31,747 nt of DNA from SZUA-365 sp034002405 (GCA_034002405.1 JAVFAS010000040.1:1-31747), one strand, 5' to 3'. Counted from the first letter of the stretch, positions 15,837 to 24,965 are shown. A program made the numbers and translations. Notes: generated by a model not told the origin, from the sequence alone.

Positions 15837-15867
15837 CAAATATAATCGAGGAACGGATTCGATGCAA
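15837..15867 (-). promoter_or_regulatory. Bacteroidota-type promoter of tRNA-Gly
   Basis: On the minus strand, TTG (15865-15867) is followed after 20 nt by TATATTTG (15837-15844). This matches the TTG-N19/20-TAnnTTTG consensus of the primary sigma factor in Bacteroidota. It is 28 nt upstream of the tRNA 5' end. Confidence 0.7.
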
Positions 15868-15891
15868 GAGGCTCGAAAAAAATGCCCGCGA

Positions 15892-17268
15892 TCAGTTGAA
15901 GTCGTCCTTTTGCAGATTGTGCTTGCGCATCTTCTTGACGAAGTTCGTGCGCTCGACGCCGAGCTGCTCGGCCGCGCGGGTCTGGTTGCCGTTGTTGGCG
16001 CGCAGCGCCTCGATGATCAGCCGCTTCTCGAATTCCTCGACCTGATCCATCAACGGACGCCGGTCGATCTGATACCCGATCGTGGTCTGCGGCTGACGCT
16101 CGGCCTTGAGGGCATGGGCAACGGTGTGCACATCGATCTCCTCCGACTCGGCGAAAATCGCGAGCTTGGTCACCACGCTGTCGAGCTCGCGCACGTTGCC
16201 ACGCCATTCCTGCCGGGCCATGAGGTCGAAGGCGGCGGGAGAGAAATAATGATTGGTCAGGTTGTGCTCACGGCAGGCGCGGCTAAGCAGGAATCGAATG
16301 AGCGGCGGGATGTCGTCGACGCGGTCCCGCAGGGGCGGGACGTGGATGTCGTACTTGTTCAGCCGATAGTAGAGGTCCTCGCGGAAATCCCCGCGGCCGA
16401 TGAGTTCGGGCAAATTCTTGTTGGTCGCGCTGATCACCCGCACATCGACTTCCCGCTCGTGCGTGTCCCCCACGCGGCGGACCTTGCTATTGTTGAGCAC
16501 ATTAAGCAGTTTCTGCTGGAAGGTCACGGTGGTGTTGCCGATTTCATCGAGGAAAATGGTACCGCCGTCGGCGATTTCAAACAGGCCCTTCTTGTCGGTC
16601 AACGCGCCGGTGAAGGCACCCTTGACATGTCCGAACAGCTCGGACTCCAGCAGCGTTTCGGTGAGCGTGCCGCAGTCCACGCTGACAAAGGGCTTTTCCT
16701 GCCGCAGGCTGAGCTTGTGGATGGCGCGGGCAAGCACCTCCTTCCCCACACCGCTCTCGCCGGTCACGAGCACGGGCACGGTGGTCTTCGCCACCCGCTC
16801 GGCCATGCCCATGATCTGTTCGATCTGCTTGCTGACGGCAACGATGCCGACCTCGCGCATGACCTCCTCGATGCTGTGGGAGACGACCTTGGGCCGTTTC
16901 GACTCGATCGCTTGCTTGACCGATTCGCGCAATTGCACGAGGTCGATTGGTTTCGCCAAAAAGGAGAATGATCCCTTTTTCGCTGTTTCTATCGCGACCG
17001 GCACGTTGTACGCCTGGCCGGTAATCATGATGACCGGGATTTCCGGGTGATTCTGCACGATCTCGCTGAGCACCTGCCGGCCGTCCATTTGCGGCATGAG
17101 GATGTCGAGCAGCACGAGATCGACGTTCTCGACCTGCAGCAGCTCGAGGGCCTCGACGGGATTCTTGCGCACGATGGTGTGATATCCCGAGTGCGTGAGA
17201 ATGTCGGAGACGGTCTGGCAGAAATCTTCTTCGTCGTCAACGATGAGAATGGTGGATTTGTCGGCCAT
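15892..17268 (-). CDS. sigma-54-dependent response regulator (NtrC family)
   Basis: A 458-residue regulator. The receiver (about 5-120) has the acidic pair D11-D12, phosphoacceptor D55, T83 and K106. The AAA+ domain (about 140-380) has Walker A GESGVGKE (170-177), GAFTGA (217-222), which contacts sigma-54, Walker B FLDEIG (239-244) and the closing RGNVRELDSVV. The C-terminus is a Fis-type helix-turn-helix, RAAEQLGVERTNFVKKMRKH. All motifs needed to activate sigma-54 promoters are intact. ATG 17268 is 13 nt after the stop of the histidine kinase gene, so the two form a two-component pair. The target genes cannot be deduced; no sigma-54 promoter was identified in the window. Confidence 0.93.
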   Translation of the reverse strand: MADKSTILIVDDEEDFCQTVSDILTHSGYHTIVRKNPVEALELLQVENVDLVLLDILMPQMDGRQVLSEIVQNHPEIPVIMITGQAYNVPVAIETAKKGSFSFLAKPIDLVQLRESVKQAIESKRPKVVSHSIEEVMREVGIVAVSKQIEQIMGMAERVAKTTVPVLVTGESGVGKEVLARAIHKLSLRQEKPFVSVDCGTLTETLLESELFGHVKGAFTGALTDKKGLFEIADGGTIFLDEIGNTTVTFQQKLLNVLNNSKVRRVGDTHEREVDVRVISATNKNLPELIGRGDFREDLYYRLNKYDIHVPPLRDRVDDIPPLIRFLLSRACREHNLTNHYFSPAAFDLMARQEWRGNVRELDSVVTKLAIFAESEEIDVHTVAHALKAERQPQTTIGYQIDRRPLMDQVEEFEKRLIIEALRANNGNQTRAAEQLGVERTNFVKKMRKHNLQKDDFN

Positions 17269-17281
17269 GGGGATTCCCGTA

Positions 17282-18601
17282 TCAGTACTTGGTGACAGGC
17301 AGTCGAATCTGGAATGTCGTGCCGAGCCCGGGCGAGGAATTGAAGGTGATCTCGCCATTGTGCTCCTGCACGATTTTCTGGACGATCACGAGACCGAGTC
17401 CCGTGCCGCCCTTGCTGTGCGTGGAAAACGGACGGAAAATGCTTTTTTTCACCTCGTCGTCCATGCCCACGCCGGTGTCCTGGATGGTGATCTCCACGTA
17501 TTCGCCCGGACGATTGATCCACTGTCCCGGCGCGGTGGCGATGATGATGCGGCCGTCGCGCGTGCCGATGGCACGGATGGCGTTGTCGAGCAGGTTTTCC
17601 ACCGCTTCGGGGAAATGCGCGATGTCGATGCCGACCTTCGGCAATGAGCGGTAGAAATGCGTGATGATCTCGATGTTGCGCGTCTGCTTGGCGCGGTACT
17701 CGTCGGCGATGTTCTGCAGAATGATGTTGACGTCGTTCGGCAGGAGATTCAGCTGGTCCTTGTTCGCGAGACGCGTCAGATTATGCACGATCTCGTTGAG
17801 CTTGCGCGACTCGCCCACGATGCGGTCGATGTAGCGCGTGACTTCCTCCGCCGGTGTGTCGGAACGCTCGGTGAGCAGCATTTCAAGGTGCTGGGCGGTG
17901 AGCGTGATGGTCGACAGCGGGGTTTTGGCCTTGTGCGCGACATGCTGCGCGACGCCGGACCAGTTGACGCGGCGGTCCTTCTCGATCGCTTCGGTGATGT
18001 CGGCGATGATCATCAGAAAACCGTCGAGTCGCTTGCTCTCGGAATAATGGGGGTACGCCTTGACGATCAAGGTCCGCATCACCTTGTTGTGGTTGAACAC
18101 CACTTCGCGCTCGACCGCGTGACGGTTGTCGCGCACCTCCTCGAACACGTCGAGAATCTCGGGCGTCGGGGCGTTCTTCAGATAGTATTTGTAGTCCTCG
18201 GTCATCGACACGAATTCGTCGAGCCCGAGCAGTTGCTTCGCCGCGCGGTTCATCAAGCGAAGGTCCGATGCACGGTCGAAGATGATCACCGCGTTGCTTT
18301 GCAACGTGTCGAAAATGCGCTGCTCCTGCCGCGTGACACTCCGTGCATAGTTGCGCATGCCGATGACAAATCCCGCCACGGCGAGCAGCAGGATGATCGA
18401 TTCGGTGCGATAATGTTTCCAGAGCAGCGTCAGGCTGTAATGCGCATCGAAGTAATCATGGATGATTTCCTCTTTTGTCTCCTCCGGGACTTCCTCGGCA
18501 CGGACCGGCTGATCCTGCGCGCACAGAGGCACGGTCGCGAACAGCAACGCGCAGAGGAACAGCGCGGTGAATGCATCGGATATGACGGAACGAAGGTTCA
18601 T
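17282..18601 (-). CDS. membrane sensor histidine kinase
   Basis: A 439-residue kinase, partner of the NtrC-type regulator that follows. The N-terminus is a signal-peptide-like hydrophobic stretch (about 7-28). After a short acidic extracytoplasmic part, a transmembrane helix lies at about 68-83. A PAS-like domain (about 93-205) has VIIFDRASDLRLMNRAAKQLLG. The phosphoacceptor is H223 in HVAHKAKTPLS. The ATPase domain has the N box EAVENLLDNA (332-341), G1 DTGVGM (375-380) and G2 KGGTGLGL (397-404), all intact. The extracytoplasmic part is only about 40 residues, so the stimulus may be sensed in the membrane or by PAS. I start at ATG 18601, next to a TTG. It begins 10 nt after larC, within the same apparent operon. 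Confidence 0.92.
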   Translation of the reverse strand: MNLRSVISDAFTALFLCALLFATVPLCAQDQPVRAEEVPEETKEEIIHDYFDAHYSLTLLWKHYRTESIILLLAVAGFVIGMRNYARSVTRQEQRIFDTLQSNAVIIFDRASDLRLMNRAAKQLLGLDEFVSMTEDYKYYLKNAPTPEILDVFEEVRDNRHAVEREVVFNHNKVMRTLIVKAYPHYSESKRLDGFLMIIADITEAIEKDRRVNWSGVAQHVAHKAKTPLSTITLTAQHLEMLLTERSDTPAEEVTRYIDRIVGESRKLNEIVHNLTRLANKDQLNLLPNDVNIILQNIADEYRAKQTRNIEIITHFYRSLPKVGIDIAHFPEAVENLLDNAIRAIGTRDGRIIIATAPGQWINRPGEYVEITIQDTGVGMDDEVKKSIFRPFSTHSKGGTGLGLVIVQKIVQEHNGEITFNSSPGLGTTFQIRLPVTKY

Positions 18602-18610
18602 CAATGTCGG

Positions 18611-20080
18611 TCAGGACTGCTCGGTGGTGGCTGTGGGTTCCCGCAGGACCAGCCCGAGACGGTGGAGTTCGGCATCGAGAGTCCTGAACACATCAATTAA
18701 CGGAAGATTCCGTTCCAATGCAATGCGCCGGCATTCCTCATACTCCGGTACATGTACCCGTACCTCCCCACGTGTGACCACCTTCACCCGCATTGGCCCG
18801 AACACGCAGTCGATCGTGACGATCTCGCGCGGGACGGAACGACGAAGGACGTCCATCATCCGAATGCCGGTCGTCGTGGTCTCCCGCAACAGCAGATCGG
18901 CCAGGGCGTCACGTGTCGCGCGGTCGGCCAATACGCTGAAAATCTGCGCGGGACGTCCTTTTTTCATCAACACGGGCGTGAGCCAGGCGTCACGCGCCCC
19001 CGCCGCGAGCAGGCGTTCGATGACGAAAGGAAACAACTCCGAATTCATGTCATCGATGTTCGTTTCCAGGACGACAAGGTCCTCGTCGATCATCCCGGAT
19101 TCATGCCTCGCGGACGTCGCGGCGTCCGGGGGCAAGGCAGCGGCATCGAGTTCCGCAATGACCAATCGAAGCATGTTTGGGAGTCCCGCGAACTGCTTCG
19201 ACCCGGCGCCGTAGCCGATCGCCTCGACGCGCATCGGTGTCGATCGGTCGAGGATCCCAGCGGACAGGGTTGCCACGATCGTCGCGCCGGTGGGCGTGGT
19301 CAGTTCGTGCGGGATATCCGTCATCTCGATCGGATATCCTTTCAACAACTCAACCGTCGCCGGAGCGGGAATCGGCATCACGCCGTGCTGCGTCCGTATC
19401 GTTCCCCCACTCCCGGTTCGCACCGGCGTGGTGTACACCCGTTCGACGCCGAGAATGTCGAGACACACCGCCGCACCAACAATGTCCACGATCGAATCCA
19501 CCGCGCCGACTTCGTGAAAATGCACCGCGTCGATCGTGGTGTGATGCACCGCCGCCTCCGCGCGCGCCAGCGTGAGAAACAGTGCGTGCGCGGCCTGCTT
19601 GACCCGCGATCCCAACTCCGAGGTCTCGATCAGCTGTTTGATATCGAGATAGCTGCGTTGTATCCCGTGCCGGTGCCGATGCACCTGACCCGGATCGGTC
19701 GCGTTCGGTCCATGCGCATGCTCGTGTCCATGATCATGCGCATGTCCATGATCATGCGCATGTCCATGATCGTGCGCATGTCCATGATCGTGCGCATGTC
19801 CATGATCGTGCGCATGTCCATGATCGTGCGCATGTCCATGATCGTGCGCATGTCCATGATCGTGCGCATGCTCGTGTTCCTCTCCCTCCACGATCACGTC
19901 GATTTTCACGGCGGAGATACTCGAGCGCAGCACATCCCGGCGCTCGATGCGATATCCTTCGAGGGGCAGCTTGCGAAGTTCCGCGACGAGACGATCAAGG
20001 GGCACACCGGCGCCGACGCAGGCACCGAGCAGCATGTCGCCGCTGATGCCCGAGACCATATCAAGAAATGCGATGCGCAT
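18611..20080 (-). CDS. larC: nickel insertion protein LarC
   Basis: LarC is the CTP-dependent nickel insertase that completes the nickel-pincer nucleotide cofactor of lactate racemase and related enzymes. The 489-residue protein begins with FLDMVSGISGDM, the family N-terminal signature. It continues with AVHFHEVGAVDSIVDIVGA, GVMPIPAPATVELL, ELTTPTGATIV and the C-terminal NIDDMNSE and LTPVLMKKGRPAQ. It is one uninterrupted frame, unlike species that make it through a frameshift. Residues 71-118 are eight copies of HAHDHG, a histidine-rich metal-binding tract as in many nickel proteins. The ATG shares one base with the pyrF stop (TGATG), so translation is probably coupled. Partners larB and larE and a target racemase are not in the window. 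Confidence 0.93.
   Translation of the reverse strand: MRIAFLDMVSGISGDMLLGACVGAGVPLDRLVAELRKLPLEGYRIERRDVLRSSISAVKIDVIVEGEEHEHAHDHGHAHDHGHAHDHGHAHDHGHAHDHGHAHDHGHAHDHGHAHDHGHEHAHGPNATDPGQVHRHRHGIQRSYLDIKQLIETSELGSRVKQAAHALFLTLARAEAAVHHTTIDAVHFHEVGAVDSIVDIVGAAVCLDILGVERVYTTPVRTGSGGTIRTQHGVMPIPAPATVELLKGYPIEMTDIPHELTTPTGATIVATLSAGILDRSTPMRVEAIGYGAGSKQFAGLPNMLRLVIAELDAAALPPDAATSARHESGMIDEDLVVLETNIDDMNSELFPFVIERLLAAGARDAWLTPVLMKKGRPAQIFSVLADRATRDALADLLLRETTTTGIRMMDVLRRSVPREIVTIDCVFGPMRVKVVTRGEVRVHVPEYEECRRIALERNLPLIDVFRTLDAELHRLGLVLREPTATTEQS
19727..19870 (-). repeat. eight-copy 18-bp coding repeat (HAHDHG) in larC
   Basis: Eight 18-bp units encode HAHDHG at residues 71-118, followed by a variant HEHAHG. 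Units differ only by a few silent changes (for example GATCAC and GATCAT forms), which suggests recent expansion or ongoing homogenisation. Confidence 0.95.
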
Positions 20081-20895
20081 CAGACGATCGTCCGGTATGT
20101 ATTGATTTGATCACGCAACGCAAGCGCTTCGTCCCGGGCGCGGTCGGCGAAATCCTCGCCCGCGCTCGCGTAGATGATGCCACGGCTGGAATTGTACACC
20201 CCGCGGAGGCCATCGGCGGTGGTCCCCGCGCGCACGCTCCGTTCCACATCACCACCCTGCGCGCCGAGTCCGGGAATAAGCAACGGCATGTCGCCGACCA
20301 TGGCGCGGATTTCCTCGAGCTCCGACGGATGCGTGGCGCCCACGACGAGACCGAGATTCCGCTTGTCGTTCCATCGCACCAGCGTCCGCACCACATGTTT
20401 GTACAGCGGTTCTCCATCCACCGGGAGGTATTGGAAGTCCCGCGAGCCTTTGTTCGACGTGAGCGCGAGCACGAACACGCCGCGATCTTCATGGCGGATG
20501 AAGGGTTCGACCGAGTCGTATCCCATGTACGGCGCGACGGTGGTGGCATCGAAGCCGAAGTCCCCGAACATCGCGTTCGCGTACATCAGCGACGTATTGC
20601 CGATATCTCCCCGCTTCGCGTCGCCAATCGTGACGACGTGGGGCGGAATCGCGTTCAGTGTGCGGCGGATGAGCTCGTGTCCCGAGGCGCCCATCGATTC
20701 ATAGAACGCCAGATTGAGCTTGTAGCTCTGTACCAGATCCGCCGTGGCCTCGATGATGGCACGGTTGAAGGCGATGACGGCATCGGACCCGCTGCCGAGA
20801 TGGGAGGGAATCTTCGCGGGGTCGGTGTCGAGGCCGACGCAAACCAGGCTATTGGCCGCGTGCGTCGCGGCATCGAGTTTCTCGTAAAAACGCAT
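20080..20895 (-). CDS. pyrF: orotidine 5'-phosphate decarboxylase
   Basis: Decarboxylates OMP to UMP, the last step of de novo pyrimidine synthesis. The 271-residue length and the motif GDAKRGDIGNTS (91-102, with D92, K94 and D97 of the catalytic network) place it in the longer type 2 PyrF group, as do the N-terminal VCVGLDTDPAKIP and the C-terminal LLIPGLGAQGGD and YNSSRGIIYA phosphate-binding regions. All catalytic residues are present. ATG 20895 starts MRFYEKLDAA, the usual N-terminus; longer starts upstream would add unrelated residues. A promoter-like sequence lies 42 nt upstream. It leads the pyrF-larC-kinase-regulator cluster. Confidence 0.95.
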   Translation of the reverse strand: MRFYEKLDAATHAANSLVCVGLDTDPAKIPSHLGSGSDAVIAFNRAIIEATADLVQSYKLNLAFYESMGASGHELIRRTLNAIPPHVVTIGDAKRGDIGNTSLMYANAMFGDFGFDATTVAPYMGYDSVEPFIRHEDRGVFVLALTSNKGSRDFQYLPVDGEPLYKHVVRTLVRWNDKRNLGLVVGATHPSELEEIRAMVGDMPLLIPGLGAQGGDVERSVRAGTTADGLRGVYNSSRGIIYASAGEDFADRARDEALALRDQINTYRTIV

Positions 20896-20936
20896 GGAAT
20901 CCCGGTTGGAAATGAAGGGAAATATCGTGCAACAGG

Positions 20937-20967
20937 GTAAAATAGAGTTCCGGCGATAGAATCGCAA
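20937..20967 (-). promoter_or_regulatory. candidate promoter of the pyrF cluster
   Basis: On the minus strand, TTG (20965-20967), a 20-nt spacer and TATTTTAC (20937-20944) fit TTG-N20-TAnnTTTG except for the last two bases. The predicted transcription start is about 35 nt before the pyrF ATG. Confidence 0.5.
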
Positions 20968-21151
20968 TGTGGAACGACGGAACTGCACCATCGCGGCAGC
21001 GCGGCTGGATACGGGGACGCACACATTCATCCGGAATGCATCTGGAACCGGCGTTGCACGCACGCATCCGGATTCGCCGTCCTGACTCCTTCCCGATTTC
21101 CACGGAATTTCCGTACCATTGTGGAGGAACAGCATATGGAATCCATCAGTC

Positions 21152-21487
21152 ATGTCAACCGCTCCCCCTCCCGTCCCCACACGTATCCATCTGTCCGAGG
21201 ATCGCACGCAGCTCCTGGTGCACTGGTCCGACGGACTCGACTGCGCATATCCCCTGAAAATGTTGCGGAAGAAATGTCCCTGCGCGGTATGCACCGCCGA
21301 TGCGAAAGCCAAGGGACCGTTCTACATTCCCCTTTTCACCACCGACGCGATGACACTCAAGGAAATCAATCCGCAGGGAAATTACGCCGTGCAATTCGTG
21401 TGGATGGACGGCCATCACACGGGGATTTATGATTATGCGTACCTTCGCGGACTCTGTCCCGACGCCGATGACGCGGCGCATACCTGA
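21152..21487 (+). CDS. DUF971 domain protein
   Basis: A 111-residue protein consisting almost only of DUF971, the fold that also forms the N-terminal domain of gamma-butyrobetaine hydroxylase. It starts PTRIHLSEDRTQLLVHWSDG and contains CPCAVC (C42, C44, C47), which could bind zinc or an iron-sulfur cluster. It closes with GNYAVQFVWMDGHHTGIYDYAYLRGLC. The biochemical role of stand-alone members is not established. In other bacteria they are often near Fe-S or cofactor-related genes; here the neighbour is mfd. ATG 21152 begins just before the conserved region. A GGAGG at 21123-21127 is too far upstream to serve it, so the start is not certain. Confidence 0.82.
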   Translation: MSTAPPPVPTRIHLSEDRTQLLVHWSDGLDCAYPLKMLRKKCPCAVCTADAKAKGPFYIPLFTTDAMTLKEINPQGNYAVQFVWMDGHHTGIYDYAYLRGLCPDADDAAHT

Positions 21488-21535
21488 TGCACCGATGACC
21501 CATTCCGCCTCGCATCCGGAGCGACACGCGCACGC

Positions 21536-24500
21536 ATGACTCCATCTTCCGCAACCGCTTCCGCCACGCCTCGGCTCGAATTGCTCGCGCCGATCGCGGC
21601 GTCCGATCTCCTCGCCTCGCTCGCCGCGGCGCTGCCCGGCGCGGGCGACTGTCTGCAACTGCGCGGCCTGCACGGGTCGCTGAAGGGAATCCTGCTCGCA
21701 CGTCTGCACGAACGCATGGCGCGGCAGGTGATCTATATCGCGGCGGACACCGAAGCCGCGCAGGAAGCATGGAGCGACATCGCCTTGTTGCTCGGGGAGG
21801 AGCGGGCGTTATATATCGGCGACCGCTACTCGCGCGTGCAGAAAAAAATCCGCAACATCGAAAGCACCTTCGCGGAAAACGCCGACGCCCTGCGTTCGCT
21901 GACCGAGGATCCCGTGCGTTTCGTCGTCACCGACATCCGCACCGTGGCGCGGGATTTCCCCTCGGTGCGCGACATCCGCGAACAGTCGGTACATCTGCGA
22001 CTGGGTCCGGGCATCGAGCAACTCGAGCTCGTCAAGCGCCTCTCCTTCGGGGGGTTCGAACAGACGGAGTTCGTCTCCACCACGGGCGAGTTCGCCTTGC
22101 GTGGAGGCATCGTGGACGTCTTCCCCGTCGGCTTCGACAACCCGTTGCGCATCGAATTCTTCGGCGACGACATCGAATCGATCCGCGAATTCGACCCCCT
22201 CTCGCAGCGATCGATCCGTCACATGGAACATGTCGCATTCGTCGCGTCGCTGTTCCTCGACGGCGAGGAGGCCGAGCACAGCGCGATGCCGGATTTCTTC
22301 GCCACCGATGCCGTGCTGGTGTTCGACGGACTTGAACAGATCACGCAGAGCATCGACGAATCCGATCTCCCCCTCCGGCTCCGCGACCGCTTCACCTCGC
22401 TTGTTTTTTCCGTGCTGCCGCAGGATTGCGCCGCGGTCTTTCCCGTCGAAAGCGAATCGCAGCCCGCGATGAACGGCTCCATCCGTCAGTTGCAGGAAAC
22501 GCTGGTACAGCTCGCCGAGCGCGGCTTCACCACGCATCTGGTGGCCGATTCGCCGGAACAGGCGCAGCGGCTCGAGGATCTCCTGCACAGCGCGACCGAG
22601 GATTCGGAGGATGAACTCCCGGCGTCTCCGCCGCTCGACTACCAAATTCACTACTGTCCCCTCACCGAGGGCTTCATTCTCCCCGCGCTCAAGCTCGCCG
22701 TGCTCACCGAGCATCAGGTGTTCAACCGCCGGCACATCCAGAAACGCGCGTCCAAGGGCGTGAAAGGACTCTCGCTCCGCGAGATGAAGGCGCTGCGCAT
22801 CGGGGATTATGTCGTGCACGCGGACAAGGGCATCGGCAAGTTCATCGGCTTCGAGACCATCACCGTCAACGGAGGGCTGCAGGAAACCGCGAAGCTCGTC
22901 TACGCCGACGACGACACGCTGTATGTCAATCTCAACTACATCAACAAGCTGCAGAAATACTCTTCCGAGGAAGGGCACGTACCGCAGCTCTCGAAGCTCG
23001 GTACCGGTGCGTGGGAGAAGCTGCGCGCGAAAACCAAGAAACATCTCAAGGACATCGCGCGCGACCTGATCCAGCTCTACGCGAAGCGGAAGCTCTCGGA
23101 CGGACACGCGTTCTCCCCCGACGGCGCCTGGCAAAAAGAGATGGAAGCATCCTTTATGTACGAGGACACCCCCGACCAGGCGAAGGCCACCGCCGAGGTG
23201 AAGCGCGACATGGAAGACGCCGTACCGATGGACCGTCTGGTCTGCGGCGACGTGGGCTATGGCAAGACGGAAGTCGCCGTGCGCGCGGCCTTCAAGGCCG
23301 TGGTGGACGGGAAACAGGTCGCGGTGCTCGTGCCCACCACCATTCTCGCGCAGCAGCATTATCACACCTTCCGCGACCGCCTGCACCGCTATTCGGTGAT
23401 GGTGGAGTCGTTGTCCCGTTTCAAGACCATCAAGGAGCAGAAGGAAGTCACCGGGAAACTCCTGCGCGGGGGCGTGGACGTCGTCATCGGCACGCATCGC
23501 CTGTTGAGCAAGGATGTCGCGTTCAAGAATCTCGGCTTGCTGATCGTGGACGAGGAGCACCGCTTCGGCGTGGCGGCGAAGGAAAAGCTGCGGCAGTTAC
23601 GGGCGAACGTCGACACGCTGACCATGACCGCGACGCCGATTCCCCGTACGCTGAATTTCTCGCTGCTCGGCGCGCGCGACCTGTCGGTGATCGAGACACC
23701 GCCGAAGAACCGGCTTCCCATCATCACGCACATTCTCCCCTTCGAGGAAGAAACGATACTCGAAGGTGTCGAACGCGAGTTGCAGCGCGGGGGGCAGGTC
23801 TTCTTCGTCAACGACAAGGTAAAGGACCTCGAACTGCTCGCCGATCAGTTACGCGTGATGCTGCCCGGTGTGCGGATTTCGTCCGCGCATGGTCAGATGA
23901 AGCCCGCCGAACTCGAACGCGTGATGATGCGATTCATGGAGAAAAAAGTGGACATCCTCGTGGCCACGAAAATCGTGGAAAGCGGTCTGGATATCCCGAA
24001 TGCCAACACCATCTTCATCAACCGGGCACATCATTTCGGACTGGCCGAGCTGTATCAGTTGCGCGGGCGGGTGGGACGGTCGAACACGCAAGCCTACGCG
24101 TACCTGCTGATCCCCCCCGAGGCGAAATTCTCGAAGGACGCCCTCAAGCGGCTGCAGGCCATCGAAGAGTTCTCCGAGCTCGGTACCGGATTCCAACTCG
24201 CGATGCGCGATCTGGAAATCCGCGGCGCGGGCAACCTGCTCGGCGCCGAGCAGTCGGGCTTCATCACCGAGATCGGCTTCGACCTCTACATGGCCACGCT
24301 CGAGGAAGCCGTGCAGGAGTTGAAGGAGCAGGAATTCGCCGGGCTCTTCCCCGAGGAGGAGAAAGCCCTGCGTCCGCGCGCCGATGTAGTGATGGAACTT
24401 GGTCTCGATGCCTATCTCCCCCACGGCTATGTGCGAAACGCCACCGAGCGCTTCGATCTGTACAAGCGCCTGTACAATTGCGAGTCCGACGCCGAGATCG

Positions 24501-24853
24501 ACGAGATCGAGGCCGAGATCATCGACCGTTTCGGCCAGCTTCCCGTCGAGGCCAAGGACCTTCTCTTTTCCGTGCGCGTGCGTCTGATCGCCGCGCGCAT
24601 CCGCCTCGCGCGTGTCACGCTCGAGCAGTCCCGTCTCAACATGGCCCTGCCACCACCCGACGACACCCGATTCTACGAAACGAATTTCCAGCCACTGATG
24701 GCCTGGGTCCTTTCCAATCGCGACCGTGCGAAGATGGAGCAGGATTCCCGGCAGGTGCGCATCATCGTCAACAACATTTCGCATCCCTTGGAGGTGGAGG
24801 AGGTGATGCTGGAAATGGAGAACGTCGTTTTGGAAGACGGGAACATGGATTGA
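21536..24853 (+). CDS. mfd: transcription-repair coupling factor Mfd
   Basis: Mfd removes RNA polymerase stalled at DNA damage and recruits UvrA to the site. The protein is complete at 1105 residues. The UvrB-like N-terminal domains (about 1-330) include ALRGGIVDVFPVG. The RNA-polymerase-binding domain begins near residue 421 with RIGDYVVHADKGIGKF. The translocase motor follows, with Walker A GDVGYGKTE (571-579), DEEH (672-675), TMTATPIPRTL and the helicase motif VI QLRGRVGRS. The C-terminal TRCF domain (about 950-1070) contains DAYLPHGYV. All motifs are intact. It begins 48 nt after the DUF971 stop and is probably cotranscribed with it. The ribosome binding site is weak (GGAGCG about 11 nt upstream). 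Confidence 0.97.
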   Translation: MTPSSATASATPRLELLAPIAASDLLASLAAALPGAGDCLQLRGLHGSLKGILLARLHERMARQVIYIAADTEAAQEAWSDIALLLGEERALYIGDRYSRVQKKIRNIESTFAENADALRSLTEDPVRFVVTDIRTVARDFPSVRDIREQSVHLRLGPGIEQLELVKRLSFGGFEQTEFVSTTGEFALRGGIVDVFPVGFDNPLRIEFFGDDIESIREFDPLSQRSIRHMEHVAFVASLFLDGEEAEHSAMPDFFATDAVLVFDGLEQITQSIDESDLPLRLRDRFTSLVFSVLPQDCAAVFPVESESQPAMNGSIRQLQETLVQLAERGFTTHLVADSPEQAQRLEDLLHSATEDSEDELPASPPLDYQIHYCPLTEGFILPALKLAVLTEHQVFNRRHIQKRASKGVKGLSLREMKALRIGDYVVHADKGIGKFIGFETITVNGGLQETAKLVYADDDTLYVNLNYINKLQKYSSEEGHVPQLSKLGTGAWEKLRAKTKKHLKDIARDLIQLYAKRKLSDGHAFSPDGAWQKEMEASFMYEDTPDQAKATAEVKRDMEDAVPMDRLVCGDVGYGKTEVAVRAAFKAVVDGKQVAVLVPTTILAQQHYHTFRDRLHRYSVMVESLSRFKTIKEQKEVTGKLLRGGVDVVIGTHRLLSKDVAFKNLGLLIVDEEHRFGVAAKEKLRQLRANVDTLTMTATPIPRTLNFSLLGARDLSVIETPPKNRLPIITHILPFEEETILEGVERELQRGGQVFFVNDKVKDLELLADQLRVMLPGVRISSAHGQMKPAELERVMMRFMEKKVDILVATKIVESGLDIPNANTIFINRAHHFGLAELYQLRGRVGRSNTQAYAYLLIPPEAKFSKDALKRLQAIEEFSELGTGFQLAMRDLEIRGAGNLLGAEQSGFITEIGFDLYMATLEEAVQELKEQEFAGLFPEEEKALRPRADVVMELGLDAYLPHGYVRNATERFDLYKRLYNCESDAEIDEIEAEIIDRFGQLPVEAKDLLFSVRVRLIAARIRLARVTLEQSRLNMALPPPDDTRFYETNFQPLMAWVLSNRDRAKMEQDSRQVRIIVNNISHPLEVEEVMLEMENVVLEDGNMD

Positions 24854-24874
24854 ACGGATCAGACGGATTTTAAT

Positions 24875-24965
24875 GGCCCCGAAGGGGCCCAACATCATAG
24901 CCCAGGCCTTCAGGCCTGGGATGACGGCGGAAGCGTTCCGTCTCCCCCCTCGCCCCGAAGGGGCG
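24875..24965. repeat. three-hairpin intergenic element, copy 1
   Basis: Three hairpins in order: GGCCCC-GAA-GGGGCC (24875-24889), CCCAGGCC-TTCA-GGCCTGGG (24901-24920) and CGCCCC-GAA-GGGGCG (24951-24965). ATCATAG precedes the central one. It fills most of the spacer between mfd and the next gene. The same plan, reversed in orientation, recurs at 27077-27169. Confidence 0.85.

Noticed and set aside
19727..19870. Regular repeats that could be taken for a CRISPR or a regulatory array
   Set aside because: They are in frame within larC and encode a histidine-rich tract typical of nickel proteins.
18752..20110. A 452-codon plus-strand frame with long Met-Ser-Met-Ile repeats
   Set aside because: It is antisense to larC; the repeats are the other strand of the histidine tract.
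21809..23560. A 583-codon minus-strand frame, and a 620-codon plus-strand frame at 23011-24873
   Set aside because: Both are shadows of mfd, whose own frame carries all helicase motifs.
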